Below are positions 16,754-25,386 of a stretch of 64,000 nucleotides of DNA, piece after piece (the stretch's first letter is position 1; each line of letters opens with the position of its first letter). Source of the stretch: Actinoplanes sp. M2I2 (lineage in GTDB: Bacteria > Actinomycetota > Actinomycetes > Mycobacteriales > Micromonosporaceae); the NCBI RefSeq assembly GCF_023544445.1, contig NZ_JALPVJ010000002.1:372001-436000 (forward strand), given 5' to 3'. Below the pieces are notes generated by a model that saw only the letters and a program-made list of their open reading frames with translations, was not told where the DNA came from and searched no databases. The position numbers and the translations under genes were made by a program.

Positions 16754-18075
16754 CAGGCCTGCAGGGCCTTCTGGACGCCGGCCGTGAGCTGCCGCACCAC
16801 ATCGTCGGTGTTGGCCGAGGGGTTCGACAGGTACTGGTCCATGGTGTCGACCAGGGTCTGGTTGATGCCCGCGAAGGCCGGCGAGGTCGACGCCTTGACC
16901 AGGCCCTCGGGCATGGTGGTGGCCTGCTGCTGGAAGACCGGCATCAGGTCGGGCCGGGAGGCGTACGCCAGCTTGGCGTCGGCCAGATCCTTGCGGACCG
17001 GCAGCACCGTCGTCTGCTCGCAGAACGTCTGCATGTTCTCCTTGGTCACCAGGAACTTGGCGAACTCGGCGGCCACGTCCGGGTTCTTGGCCTGGTCGGT
17101 CACGACGACCGCGTTGCCGCCCAGATCGGTGGCCGCGCCGGCGTCCCGCATCAGGTAGGTGACGCCCCACTCGAACTTGTCCTTGACCGCGGCGTCGATC
17201 GACGGGATCAGGAAGTCGCCGGCCTGGATCATGGAGATCTTCTGGGTCGGGAAGATGTTGTCCGGGTAGGTCGGGCGTTTGACCAGGATGCTGCGCTCGT
17301 GCAGCCCCTCGGTGTACAGGCTGCGGGTGAACTCGAGGGCCCGGCGGGTCTGCGCCGAGTCCAGAGCCGGCTTGGTCAGGGAGTCGTCGAGCAGGGCGCC
17401 GCCGGCCTGGTACACGGTGTTGAACCAGCGGTACGCGCCGTAGAGCTGGTAGTTGAAGGCGAACGGCGCGACGCCCGGGTTGGCCGCCTTGAGCTTGCGC
17501 AGCACGTCGGTGAACTGCTCCCACGTCCACGCCTGATCCAGCGAGGCCGGCACCGAGGTGATCCCGGCCTTGGCGAAGTGGGCCTTGTTGTAGACCAGGG
17601 CGGAGGTGTCGGTGTGGTGCGGGACGCCGAAGGGCTTGCCGTCGGACTGCACGGCCGACCACAGCGCCGGCAGGAACACGTCGCCGAACGAGTCGTCGAG
17701 GTAGTCGCTGAGGTCGGCGAGCACACCGTTCTGGGCATAGCTGCCGACATCGGTGTAGGAGACGCGGAACAGGTCGGGTGCCTGATTCGCCTGCAACTGC
17801 CGGTCGACGACCGTACGGATCTGGTCGTACGGCAGGATCTCGATCTTGATCTCGGCGCCGCGGGCGGCCTGGAAGTCGGCCGCGAGCTTCTTGAACGCCG
17901 CCGCCTCCTGGTCGCTCGCCCAGGTGGTGAACCGCGCGCTGCCGGTCAGCGGGCCGCTGGTGGCCGCGCCACCCTTCGCGTCGTCGTCGCCGCCGGACGA
18001 GCAGGCCGCGAGCCATCCGGCCGCGCCCGCCGCGCCGACCGCCTTGAGCAATGTTCGCCGTCTGAGCTCTGACAT
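16753..18075 (-). CDS. Sugar-binding lipoprotein of ABC importer
   Basis: A 440-residue extracellular solute-binding protein of family 1. The N-terminus SELRRRTLLKAVGAAGAAG followed by WLAACSSG combines a twin-arginine-like RRxLLK motif with a lipobox (LAAC), so it is probably a Tat-exported lipoprotein anchored at that Cys. The core (RFTTWASDQEAAAFKKLAAD, DLFRVSYTDVG) fits CUT1 binding proteins for oligosaccharides. It is the first gene of the three-gene operon. Substrate cannot be read from sequence. Confidence 0.92.
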   Translation of the reverse strand: MSELRRRTLLKAVGAAGAAGWLAACSSGGDDDAKGGAATSGPLTGSARFTTWASDQEAAAFKKLAADFQAARGAEIKIEILPYDQIRTVVDRQLQANQAPDLFRVSYTDVGSYAQNGVLADLSDYLDDSFGDVFLPALWSAVQSDGKPFGVPHHTDTSALVYNKAHFAKAGITSVPASLDQAWTWEQFTDVLRKLKAANPGVAPFAFNYQLYGAYRWFNTVYQAGGALLDDSLTKPALDSAQTRRALEFTRSLYTEGLHERSILVKRPTYPDNIFPTQKISMIQAGDFLIPSIDAAVKDKFEWGVTYLMRDAGAATDLGGNAVVVTDQAKNPDVAAEFAKFLVTKENMQTFCEQTTVLPVRKDLADAKLAYASRPDLMPVFQQQATTMPEGLVKASTSPAFAGINQTLVDTMDQYLSNPSANTDDVVRQLTAGVQKALQA

Positions 18076-18098
18076 GCTGCCACCTCCGCTGTCCCGGA

Positions 18099-18115
18099 CG
18101 CGGCGTAGCGCCGCG
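18099..18115 (-). promoter_or_regulatory. Perfect leader hairpin before ABC operon
   Basis: CGCGGCG-TAG-CGCCGCG has perfect 7-base arms and a 3-base loop, 24 bases upstream of the start of the binding-protein gene. It may stabilise the message or act as a control hairpin. Confidence 0.4.
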
Positions 18116-18135
18116 GTCCTTGTCCATAACCATGG

Positions 18136-18156
18136 AACGACGCAGTAAACGACGCA
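18136..18156. promoter_or_regulatory. Direct repeat upstream of ABC operon
   Basis: AACGACGCA occurs at 18136-18144 and again at 18148-18156, exactly 12 bases apart, about 60-80 bases upstream of the start of the binding-protein gene. Spaced direct repeats are a usual form of activator site, but no regulator gene is adjacent. Confidence 0.35.
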
Positions 18157-18175
18157 ACTCGTGGCGTGCGTCGAT

Positions 18176-19612
18176 TCAGCCGGGAACCGCCACCGAATGG
18201 CGCGGCGGTTCGCGGTAGAGCGGGTAGAGCGGGCCGACGATCCGGTCGGCCACGGCGTACGAGTACCAGGCCGGTCCGCCCAGCCGCTCCTCGGCCTCGG
18301 GGGTCAGCGCGATCCGGGCCGGATGCGTGCTCGAGGGGCGCGACTGCACCCGGACCAGGTCCAGGTCGCCGGCTAGGGCGTCGCGGACCCCGAGCTCGCC
18401 GATCCGCCCGTACGAGAGCGTCTCCACCTCGAGGCCGGTCACGACGACCTTGGCCGCGACGACCCCGTCGACCGCTGTGCGGGCCACCAGCACGTCGTGG
18501 CCGATCTCACCGCCGGCCAGCGTGGCCAGCAGGTGCTCCCGGAGCGCCGCCCCCTCGGGGACCGCCGTGCCAGAGATGTCGGCGTAGGTCACGCTATGGG
18601 CTTCGTCGGGAGCGGTGAGGGTCCGCAGATCCTCGTGCCCCAGGTCGGCCCAGGCCGTCATCGCCGCGTGCGCCCGGGGCTCGCCCCGCCCGGGCTCGCC
18701 CAGGTTCTGCCAGTACGCCGCCGGGGCGATCGACCGCGCGGCCGCCCGGTCACCGAAGCAGAAGGCCTTGCGCGACCGCGAGTTGGCGTACTCGAGCAGT
18801 GCCTTGGTCAGGCTGACCTCGGCCGACGGGTGGGCCGCCTCGCCACCGGCGGTCACCCGGATGCCGGCGCCCGGAGCGGGGTCGACCCCCATCGCGTACG
18901 TCGAGGTCACGCCGAAGGCCGTCGCCGCGTGCTTGAGCACCGGCCGCAGACCGTGCGCGGCCAGCCTGTCCACCAGCGCCCGGACCGGCTCCGGCAGGGT
19001 CTCCGGCGCGATCACCGGGGACCGCCGGTCGAGCGCCCGGAAACGCAACCCGTTGGTGTGCCGCTGCAGCAGCTCGAGCAGGCCGTGGGTGATCGCGCGA
19101 TCGTCGTCGAGCCCGGCGCCGAGCCCGTTGGTGATCGGCGTGATCAGTCTCTCCGGGCCGCGGGCCTCGGCGGGCTCGCTGGCCACGAAGTCCTCGGGCA
19201 GCCACACGGTCTCGCCCGTCCCCAGGCGGGTCACCGGCAGCCAGACCAGGGGCCGGGCGTCGTCGTACGGGGAGCCCGCGGGCAACCCGAGCGTGCGCGG
19301 GTCGGCGACCCGGTCGCGACCCTCGGCGGCCACCAGGCCGGCGTACGACCCGGTGCGGCCGGCGGCGTGCCGCTCGGTCAGCCCGGCCGCGGCCACCACG
19401 CCCTCGGCCAGCTCGCCGAGCCCGCTGACCTCGGCCGCCTCACCGGTCGCGCCGTAACCGTTGCCGTGATGGCGGAACCGGCCCTCCGAGGCCAGCGAGC
19501 AGCTGGTCACCGGGATCCCGAGCCGGTCGAGCCCGGAGATGTCGAAGTCGACGATCTGACCGAAGCGGGCCAGGACCGTACGGTAGTGGCTGATCACATC
19601 GGTGAGAGACAC
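18176..19612 (-). CDS. YcaO-domain ATP-dependent enzyme
   Basis: 478 residues that begin almost directly with the YcaO core (DISGLDRLGIPVTSCSLAS, GEAAEVSGLGELAEGV). The ATP/Mg site is well formed: ITPITNGLGAG, THGLLELLQRH, and SLTKALLEYANSRSRKAF. YcaO enzymes phosphorylate a backbone amide to make azolines, thioamides or amidines in peptides. The C-terminus (HSVAVPG) lacks the PxPxPxP tail of azoline cyclodehydratases. No TfuA, E1-like or dehydrogenase partner is adjacent. GTG start at 19612 with AGGG upstream. It is divergent, with only 33 bases between, from a small ORF and a NodB-like gene. Confidence 0.85.
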   Translation of the reverse strand: MSLTDVISHYRTVLARFGQIVDFDISGLDRLGIPVTSCSLASEGRFRHHGNGYGATGEAAEVSGLGELAEGVVAAAGLTERHAAGRTGSYAGLVAAEGRDRVADPRTLGLPAGSPYDDARPLVWLPVTRLGTGETVWLPEDFVASEPAEARGPERLITPITNGLGAGLDDDRAITHGLLELLQRHTNGLRFRALDRRSPVIAPETLPEPVRALVDRLAAHGLRPVLKHAATAFGVTSTYAMGVDPAPGAGIRVTAGGEAAHPSAEVSLTKALLEYANSRSRKAFCFGDRAAARSIAPAAYWQNLGEPGRGEPRAHAAMTAWADLGHEDLRTLTAPDEAHSVTYADISGTAVPEGAALREHLLATLAGGEIGHDVLVARTAVDGVVAAKVVVTGLEVETLSYGRIGELGVRDALAGDLDLVRVQSRPSSTHPARIALTPEAEERLGGPAWYSYAVADRIVGPLYPLYREPPRHSVAVPG

Positions 19613-19645
19613 CCGATCACCCTACTCACGGCTGGAGACCCGTCC

Positions 19646-19909
19646 GTGCCGAGCGAACCCAATCCGGAGACCAACTCGACCACGCTCAGACGCCTGATCC
19701 TCGGCCAGTCGGTGGAGGGGACGGCGATCCCGATGATGCTGTTCAGCAGCGACACCCTGGCCGCCGGGGAGGCGAATCCCGACGCCGGTCCGCCCGAGGT
19801 CGTGACCCGGGTCGCGGCCGGCCTGGGCGTCGATCTGGACGAGCTGCGCCTGTTCTCCGTCGACGCGTACCGCCTGCAGTCCACCCTCGGAGAGGAGCCG
19901 GTCCGTTGA
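19646..19909 (+). CDS. Small acidic protein next to YcaO, 87 aa
   Basis: A GTG-initiated frame with CTGGAG 8 bases upstream. The product is acidic, has no Cys, and has a central hydrophobic patch (GTAIPMMLFSSDTLAAG) followed by a helical C-terminal half (VVTRVAAGLGVDLDELRLFS). Its stop overlaps the TTG start of the next gene. By size and place it could be a substrate peptide for the YcaO enzyme, or a small partner protein. The absence of Cys argues against a thiazole precursor. No family was recognised. Confidence 0.55.
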   Translation: MPSEPNPETNSTTLRRLILGQSVEGTAIPMMLFSSDTLAAGEANPDAGPPEVVTRVAAGLGVDLDELRLFSVDAYRLQSTLGEEPVR

Positions 19910-20517
19910 GTCGTTGGACCAGCGGTCACAGCGCCGCGCTGGCCCGGTCGCCGATCGTGGCGCTGAACTTCCACGAGATCGCCGCCGAGAACCGCGCGTC
20001 GGTGCTCGAGAGCCTGCGCCGGGTGGCCGATCTCGGCCCGCGGTACGACCCGGACGAGCCGGCGCCGGACGGGCCCCGGGTGTTCGTGGCCTTCTACGAC
20101 GGCATGCGCGAGGCCGCCCTGTTCGGGGCCGAGGAATGCGCCAACCTGGGGCTGAAGGCGTACTTCTTCCCGCTGTTCGAGCACTACGACCCGCACCTGG
20201 CCAACGTGACCGACGACGAGTGGCGCCAGATCGCCGCCGTCCACGAGATCGGCTTCCACACCGCCGGCCACGCGACCGTCGCCGAGGTCACGCCGGTGAC
20301 CGTGCAGCGCGAGGTGATCGGGCCGATCACCCGCATCGAGGCGCTCACCGGCCACCGGCCCCGGATCGGCGCCTGGAAGGGCGGGTCCCGATTCGACCCG
20401 AGCCTGCTGGGCGACCGGACCGTCCGCGAGTACGGCCTCCGTCACCTGGTCTCGAACTGGTCGATCGAGCGAATCCCGCCCGTCGTTACCAAGCAGGGTG
20501 CGGAGGGTTCTGACTAG
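19906..20517 (+). CDS. NodB-like polysaccharide deacetylase-fold protein
   Basis: 203 residues, with a TTG start overlapping the previous stop. The metal-dependent deacetylase pattern is visible: VFVAFYDGMREAA in place of TFDDG, GLKAYFFPLFEHYD, and the metal motif HTAGH in EIGFHTAGHATV. RIEALTGHRPRIGAWKGGS corresponds to motif 3. There is no signal peptide, so it acts in the cytosol, unlike wall-modifying deacetylases. Position suggests that it works with the YcaO enzyme or the small protein. Reaction unknown; N-deacylation or amide hydrolysis is inferred. Confidence 0.72.
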   Translation: MSRWTSGHSAALARSPIVALNFHEIAAENRASVLESLRRVADLGPRYDPDEPAPDGPRVFVAFYDGMREAALFGAEECANLGLKAYFFPLFEHYDPHLANVTDDEWRQIAAVHEIGFHTAGHATVAEVTPVTVQREVIGPITRIEALTGHRPRIGAWKGGSRFDPSLLGDRTVREYGLRHLVSNWSIERIPPVVTKQGAEGSD

Positions 20518-20526
20518 GCTGAGCTC

Positions 20527-21309
20527 ATGACTTCGAGGCCTGTGCGGATCGGTTTTCAGCTCCAGCCCCAGCACGCCGACTACCGGACGATCCGCCGCGT
20601 CGCCGCCGAGGCCGAAGAGCTCGGCGTCGACATCCTGTTCAACTGGGACCACTTCTACCCGCTGCACGGCGAGCCCGACGGCCTGCACTTCGAGTGCTGG
20701 ACGATGCTGGCCGCCTGGGCCGAGCAGACCACCCGGGTGGAGATCGGCGCCCTGGTCAGCTGCAACAGCTATCGCAACCCCGAGCTGCTGGCCGACATGG
20801 CGCGCACGGTCGACCACATCAGCGACGGCCGGCTCATCCTCGGCATCGGTTCCGGCTGGTTCGAGCGCGACTACCAGGAGTACGGCTACGAGTTCGGCAC
20901 GGCCGGCGGCCGCCTCGACGCCCTGGCCGAGGCGCTGCCGCGCATCGAGTCCCGCTTCGCCAAGCTGAACCCGCCGCCGACCCGCAAGATCCCGGTGCTG
21001 ATCGGCGGCGGCGGCGAGAAGAAGACGCTGCGCCTGGTCGCCCGGCACGCCGACATCTGGCACAGCTTCGGCGACGCCGCGACGGTCGAGCGCAAGATCG
21101 GCATCCTGAAGCAGCACTGTGCCGACGTCGGACGCGACCCGGCCGAGATCGAGATCTCCGCCGCCTCCGGCGGGGTCCCGGCCGAGAGCGGTCCGGTCAT
21201 GCGCGACCTGGGCGTCTCGCTGTTCACCGTGAGCGCCGACGGTCCCGACTACGACCTCAGCGAACTCCGGGCCTGGATCGCCTGGCGCGATCAGGTCAAC
21301 AACGGCTGA
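20527..21309 (+). CDS. LLM-class F420-dependent oxidoreductase
   Basis: A 260-residue TIM-barrel enzyme of the luciferase-like family. Typical pieces are FQLQPQHADYRTIRRVAAEA, ILFNWDHFYPLHG, the cis-peptide/F420 region LGIGSGWFERDYQEYGYEFG and KIPVLIGGGGEKKTLRLVAR. It reduces or oxidises small organic substrates using coenzyme F420. It begins 9 bases after the deacetylase-like gene, so it may be co-transcribed with it. Confidence 0.88.
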   Translation: MTSRPVRIGFQLQPQHADYRTIRRVAAEAEELGVDILFNWDHFYPLHGEPDGLHFECWTMLAAWAEQTTRVEIGALVSCNSYRNPELLADMARTVDHISDGRLILGIGSGWFERDYQEYGYEFGTAGGRLDALAEALPRIESRFAKLNPPPTRKIPVLIGGGGEKKTLRLVARHADIWHSFGDAATVERKIGILKQHCADVGRDPAEIEISAASGGVPAESGPVMRDLGVSLFTVSADGPDYDLSELRAWIAWRDQVNNG

Positions 21310-21313
21310 CTTC

Positions 21314-21358
21314 TTGACAGGTGTCGATGTCTGGCGTGGGATGTTACCCGGAGGTAAC
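21314..21358 (+). promoter_or_regulatory. Promoter -35 and palindrome covering the ribosome-binding site
   Basis: A consensus -35 hexamer TTGACA lies at 21314-21319; no clear -10 follows. The inverted repeat GTTACC-CGGA-GGTAAC (21343-21358) has perfect 6-base arms and contains the GGAGG of the secreted hydrolase gene at 21362. It could be an operator or an RNA hairpin that hides the ribosome-binding site. Confidence 0.45.
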
Positions 21359-21361
21359 GCC

Positions 21362-22756
21362 ATGCTGTGGAGTCGCGCCGCGGTCGCCCTGAGTCTGCTC
21401 ATCCCCTTCGCCGGGCCACCGGCGCCCGCTGTGGCGGCGCCCGCGCCGGTCTGTGCCGCACCGGCGCCGAGCACCACTCAGCCCGGATACTTGGTCGCCG
21501 ATCCGGACTGCAATCTCGACGGCACGCCGTTCATCGCCCTGCCGGGCGCGCGGGTCCACACCGGCATCACCGCCGGCGCGGCGTACCGGATCGAGGTGCC
21601 GGACGCGTGGAACGGCAGTCTCGTCGTCTACGCCCACGGCTATCGCGGCACCGGCACGACGGTCTACGTCGACGATCCGACCCTGCGGGCGCACTACGTG
21701 GCCCGCGGGTACGCGTGGGCGGCGTCCAGCTACGCCACCAACGGCTACGACGTCGGTCAGGGCGTCCGGGACTCGGTCGCCCTGATCGACGTGTTCCGCC
21801 GGGTCGCCGGGGTGCGCGCCCGGTCGGTGATCATGTCGGGGGCGTCGATGGGCGGGCACGTCACCGCGGTGGCGATCGAGGAGCACCCGCGGTCCTTCGC
21901 CGCCGCGATGCCGTACTGCGGGGTGCTCGGCGACACCGCGCTGTACGACTACTTCCTCGACGCGAACGTCACGGCGGCCGCGCTCACCGGTGTGGACATC
22001 GAGTTCCCCCTCGAGCCGGACGCCGGCTACCAGCAGCGCTGGCGTGAGCAGGTCGGCCGGATCGCGCCGGCGCTCGGTCTGCCGTCCGGGTCGACGCCGG
22101 CCGGTCGCACCTGGTCCGCGGTCGTCGAACGGCGCAGCGGCGGGGACCGCCCCGGCTTCGACAGCGCCTTCACGTACTGGAACTCCGCGCCCTCCCTGCC
22201 GCCGCTGGCCGACCTGCCGTTCCTGTTCGGCCTCTACCCGGGCCTGCAGGGCGGCACCGCCCGCATCGCCCCCGGCAACGTCGCGGGGAACCGGCAGACG
22301 TTCTACCGCAGCACCGACCGGAAGTGGCCGACGGTCGAGGAGTGGCGCCTCAACCGGGACGTGCTGCGCGTGCGCCGCACCGCGACCGCCGACCCGGGGC
22401 TGTCCGGCGTGCCCCGCGTCGACGGCCGGCCGCCGGTCCCGGTCCTGTCGCTGCACGACATCGGGGACCTGTTCGTGCCGTTCTCGATGGAGCAGGCGTA
22501 CGCGGCCCGGGCCGCCCGCAACGGCCGGGCCGGCCTGTTCGTGTCGCGGGCGATTCGCGGCGTCGGCCACTGCGACTTCACCACCGCCGAGCTGGCCGAG
22601 GGCTTCGACGACCTGACGACCTGGCTGCGCACCGGCCACCGCCCGGCCGGCGACGCCGTCCTCGACCGCCGGGCGGTGGCCGGCCCGGCCTTCGGCTGCC
22701 GCTTCACCCGCGGGACGCACCGGGGCTTCGTGGCGCCGCCGTGCCCGGCCCGGTAG
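21362..22756 (+). CDS. Secreted alpha/beta hydrolase
   Basis: 464 residues. The Sec signal peptide (MLWSRAAVALSLLIPFAG) ends near AVAAPAP. The mature part has SLVVYAHGYRG (oxyanion hole), the nucleophile elbow SGASMGGH, an acidic residue in LSLHDIGDLF and the catalytic His in GVGHCDF. Six or more Cys suggest disulfides. It resembles secreted esterases or peptidases of actinomycetes; the substrate is unknown. ATG 21362 was preferred to 21314 because of GGAGGTAAC and the signal peptide. Confidence 0.82.
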   Translation: MLWSRAAVALSLLIPFAGPPAPAVAAPAPVCAAPAPSTTQPGYLVADPDCNLDGTPFIALPGARVHTGITAGAAYRIEVPDAWNGSLVVYAHGYRGTGTTVYVDDPTLRAHYVARGYAWAASSYATNGYDVGQGVRDSVALIDVFRRVAGVRARSVIMSGASMGGHVTAVAIEEHPRSFAAAMPYCGVLGDTALYDYFLDANVTAAALTGVDIEFPLEPDAGYQQRWREQVGRIAPALGLPSGSTPAGRTWSAVVERRSGGDRPGFDSAFTYWNSAPSLPPLADLPFLFGLYPGLQGGTARIAPGNVAGNRQTFYRSTDRKWPTVEEWRLNRDVLRVRRTATADPGLSGVPRVDGRPPVPVLSLHDIGDLFVPFSMEQAYAARAARNGRAGLFVSRAIRGVGHCDFTTAELAEGFDDLTTWLRTGHRPAGDAVLDRRAVAGPAFGCRFTRGTHRGFVAPPCPAR

Positions 22757-22765
22757 CGACCGCCG

Positions 22766-23653
22766 TCACCTCGCGGTGTGGAGGTGGCGCAGGATCCGGG
22801 TCAGGATGAACCGCTGCCCGGCCCGGTTCGGGTGGACACCGTCCGCCTCCAGGAGGTCGTCGCTCGTGTGCGCCGTGGCGGTGTGCAGGTCGACGGCTCC
22901 GGGCGCGGCCTCGCGGACCGCCTCGGCGACCTCGGCCACCGCGGCGGCCTGCCAGTGCACGGCGGCGTCCCGGAAGAAACCGTCGATGCGCCGCTGATCG
23001 ACCGCCGGCGGCGTGATGACCGTGACGGAGGCGTTCAGCTCGCGCGTGACCAGGTCGACCAGCGCCCGCACGTTCCGCCGGGTCTCGGGCGGCGTCGTCA
23101 TCCGGTGGCCGCCGGTGCGACCGTGGGCCCGGGCGTCGTTGGTGCCGAGCATCAGCAGCACCCGGCTCGGCCGGGCCGCTTCGAGCAGATCGAACCGCTC
23201 GAGGACGTCCGCGGTGGTGTTGCCGCTGAGCCCGAGGTTGACCAGCGCCGGCCCGGCGGCGGCGGCGGTCAGGCCGACGGAGGCCGTGAGCAGGTCGAAC
23301 CAGCCGAGGCGGTCCGCGGTGATCGAGTCCCCGACGCCGACGATCCGCTCGTCCGGCTGGAACGGCAGGGTGGTGACCGCGGTCCGGTAGGCGTCGTCGG
23401 CCAGCAGCCGGACGGCCGTCGAGCGGGCCTCGCCCTCGAGCGAGCGGAGCAGCGTACCGATCTCCTCCGCCGTGCTGACCAGCATCTGGGCCAGCAGTTC
23501 GGCGTGCAGCCGGTCGCTCACCGGGTGGCGCTGCAGCATCGGCCAGGCCGTCGTACGGGTGTAGCGCAGGAAGTGGCGGCGCTCGTCGTCGAGGTGGCCG
23601 GCGGCCCCGGTCGGGCCGGCCACCGGACGAGGATCCGCGGCAGCGTGGTTCAT
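22766..23653 (-). CDS. SGNH/GDSL-type esterase
   Basis: 295 residues. A helical N-terminal extension of about 100 residues precedes the SGNH core: block I VGVGDSIT (Ser), block II GLSGNTT (Gly), block III MLGTNDA (Asn) and block V DGVHPN (Asp/His). There is no signal peptide. It is the last gene of the LacI-linked operon, 3 bases after permease 2. With the esterase upstream it probably removes acyl groups from imported oligosaccharides. Confidence 0.87.
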   Translation of the reverse strand: MNHAAADPRPVAGPTGAAGHLDDERRHFLRYTRTTAWPMLQRHPVSDRLHAELLAQMLVSTAEEIGTLLRSLEGEARSTAVRLLADDAYRTAVTTLPFQPDERIVGVGDSITADRLGWFDLLTASVGLTAAAAGPALVNLGLSGNTTADVLERFDLLEAARPSRVLLMLGTNDARAHGRTGGHRMTTPPETRRNVRALVDLVTRELNASVTVITPPAVDQRRIDGFFRDAAVHWQAAAVAEVAEAVREAAPGAVDLHTATAHTSDDLLEADGVHPNRAGQRFILTRILRHLHTAR

Positions 23654-23656
23654 GTG

Positions 23657-24481
23657 TCAGCCCTTGATCGAACCCTGCAGCAGCGCCGCCACGAAGCGGC
23701 GCTGGAAGGCGAGGAAGATGGCCAGTGTCGGCACGAGGATGAGCAGCGCCCCGGCGCACAGCAGCGGGATGTCCGTTCCCCACTGCCCCTGGAACGCGCC
23801 CAGCGCCCCGGCCATGGTCCGCTTGGCCGGGTCGTCGACGAGCACGATGGCCAGCAGGAACTGGTTCCAGGTCCAGAGGAAGAGCAGGATCGCCAGCGAC
23901 GACAGGGCGGGCATGGCCAGTGGCACGTGGACGCGCCGAAACAGCTGCCAGGTGTTCGCCCCGTCGATCCGCGCGGCCTCCGACAGGTCGTCGGGCATGG
24001 TGACGAAGTGGGCCCTCATCCACACCACCGAGAACGGCATGAACAGGCCGATCAACGGCAGGATGATGGCCCAGCGGGTGTTGAGCAGGCCCAGGTCGCG
24101 GATCTGGTAGTACAGCGGCGTGATGATGCCTTCGAAGGGCAGGGTCAGGCCGAGCAGGAAGATCACGAAGCCGGCCCGGTGCCCGGGGATCCGCAGGTGA
24201 CCGAAGGCGAAACCCGCCATGGTGCCGAACAGCAGGGAGACCGGGACGACGCCGAGCACGATGAGGAAGCTGGACCACAGCAGCTTCTCCATGTTCGCGA
24301 CCCGGAACGCGTCCGCGAAGTTGCCCCACTGCGGGTTCTCCGGCCAGGAGAGACCGGAGGGGTACGTGCCCGCGGGATGCAGGGCGGTGACGAAGAGGCT
24401 GATGAAGGGGATCACGGTGACCGCCATCAGCAGGACGAGCAGGAGCCGCCCGATCAGGGCCTCGCGGCGTTTGACGATCAT
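23657..24481 (-). CDS. Sugar ABC transporter permease 2 (CUT1), second importer
   Basis: A 274-residue permease with six helices. The EAA motif is DLSEAARIDGANTWQLFRRV followed by HVPLAMP. The start ATGATC overlaps the stop of the preceding permease (ATGA). It is part of the LacI-regulated operon. Confidence 0.92.
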   Translation of the reverse strand: MIVKRREALIGRLLLVLLMAVTVIPFISLFVTALHPAGTYPSGLSWPENPQWGNFADAFRVANMEKLLWSSFLIVLGVVPVSLLFGTMAGFAFGHLRIPGHRAGFVIFLLGLTLPFEGIITPLYYQIRDLGLLNTRWAIILPLIGLFMPFSVVWMRAHFVTMPDDLSEAARIDGANTWQLFRRVHVPLAMPALSSLAILLFLWTWNQFLLAIVLVDDPAKRTMAGALGAFQGQWGTDIPLLCAGALLILVPTLAIFLAFQRRFVAALLQGSIKG

Positions 24482-25386
24482 CGGCTCTCCCGGGTGAGGC
24501 GCTGGATCGGGAGGACGCAGACGAGCACCAGGACGACCAGCGCCACGGCCAGGGCCGACGCCATGCCGACCTCGCGTTCGGAGAAGGCGAGGTAGTAGAT
24601 CTCCAGCCCGGGGACCATGGTGGCGTTGCCGGGGCCGCCCTGGGTGGCGATGTAGACGATGTCGAAGCTGGCCAGCGCGGCGATCACGGTGACCGTGACG
24701 CAGACGCCGATCTCCTGACGGAGGCTGGGCAGGGTGATCGAGCGGAACTCGCGGACGGGCCCGGCGCCGTCGAGTCGCGCCGCCTCGTACAGTGCCGGAT
24801 CGATCTTGCTCATCCCGGCCAGGAGCAGCAGCGTGCACAAACCGACCAGGACCCAGGCGCCGATGATGCCCACCGCCGGCAGAGCCGTGCCGAAGTCGCC
24901 GAGCCAGGCCCGGGTCAGGCTGTCCAGCCCGACCGCCGAGAGCAGCTCGTTGGCCAGGCCGGTCGAGGACAGCAGCCAGCTCCACATGATCCCGGCCGCG
25001 ACCAGCGGGATGATCTGCGGCAGGAACAGCACCGTACGGGCCACCGTGGCCAGGCGGCTCTCCGCGATGCCCCGGATGGTGGCCGCGACGAAGAGGCCGA
25101 GCAGCACCGGGATCAGGCTGAAGAACAGGATCAGCTCGAACGCGTGCAGGATCGTGGCGGACAGCTCGGGATCGGTCAGCAGCCGGCGGTAGTTGTCGAG
25201 GCCGACCCAGGTCGAGGCTCCGATGCCGTTCCAGTCGTACAGCGAGTACTGCACGGTGAGCAGCAACGGGCGCAGCACGAACGTCGCGTACATGAGGACG
25301 GCCGGCAACGCGAACAGCCAGCCGAGCCAGGCCGCCCCGGGGCGGCGCGCACGTGCCGCGCGCCGCCCCGTCCGTGGTGCCGGCAT
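24478..25386 (-). CDS. Sugar ABC transporter permease 1 (CUT1), second importer
   Basis: A 302-residue permease with six helices. The EAA motif is ALYEAARLDGAGPVREFRSI followed by TLPSLRQ. Its start overlaps the stop of the binding-protein gene (ATGA). An Arg-rich N-terminal tail (RTGRRAARARRPG) sets cytosolic topology. Confidence 0.92.
   Translation of the reverse strand: MPAPRTGRRAARARRPGAAWLGWLFALPAVLMYATFVLRPLLLTVQYSLYDWNGIGASTWVGLDNYRRLLTDPELSATILHAFELILFFSLIPVLLGLFVAATIRGIAESRLATVARTVLFLPQIIPLVAAGIMWSWLLSSTGLANELLSAVGLDSLTRAWLGDFGTALPAVGIIGAWVLVGLCTLLLLAGMSKIDPALYEAARLDGAGPVREFRSITLPSLRQEIGVCVTVTVIAALASFDIVYIATQGGPGNATMVPGLEIYYLAFSEREVGMASALAVALVVLVLVCVLPIQRLTRESR

Noticed and set aside
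19646..19909. Small ORF as a classical thiazole/oxazole precursor
   Set aside because: It has no Cys and few Ser/Thr near its end, and the YcaO neighbour lacks the PxPxPxP tail and the usual partners. Kept only as a possible substrate of another modification.
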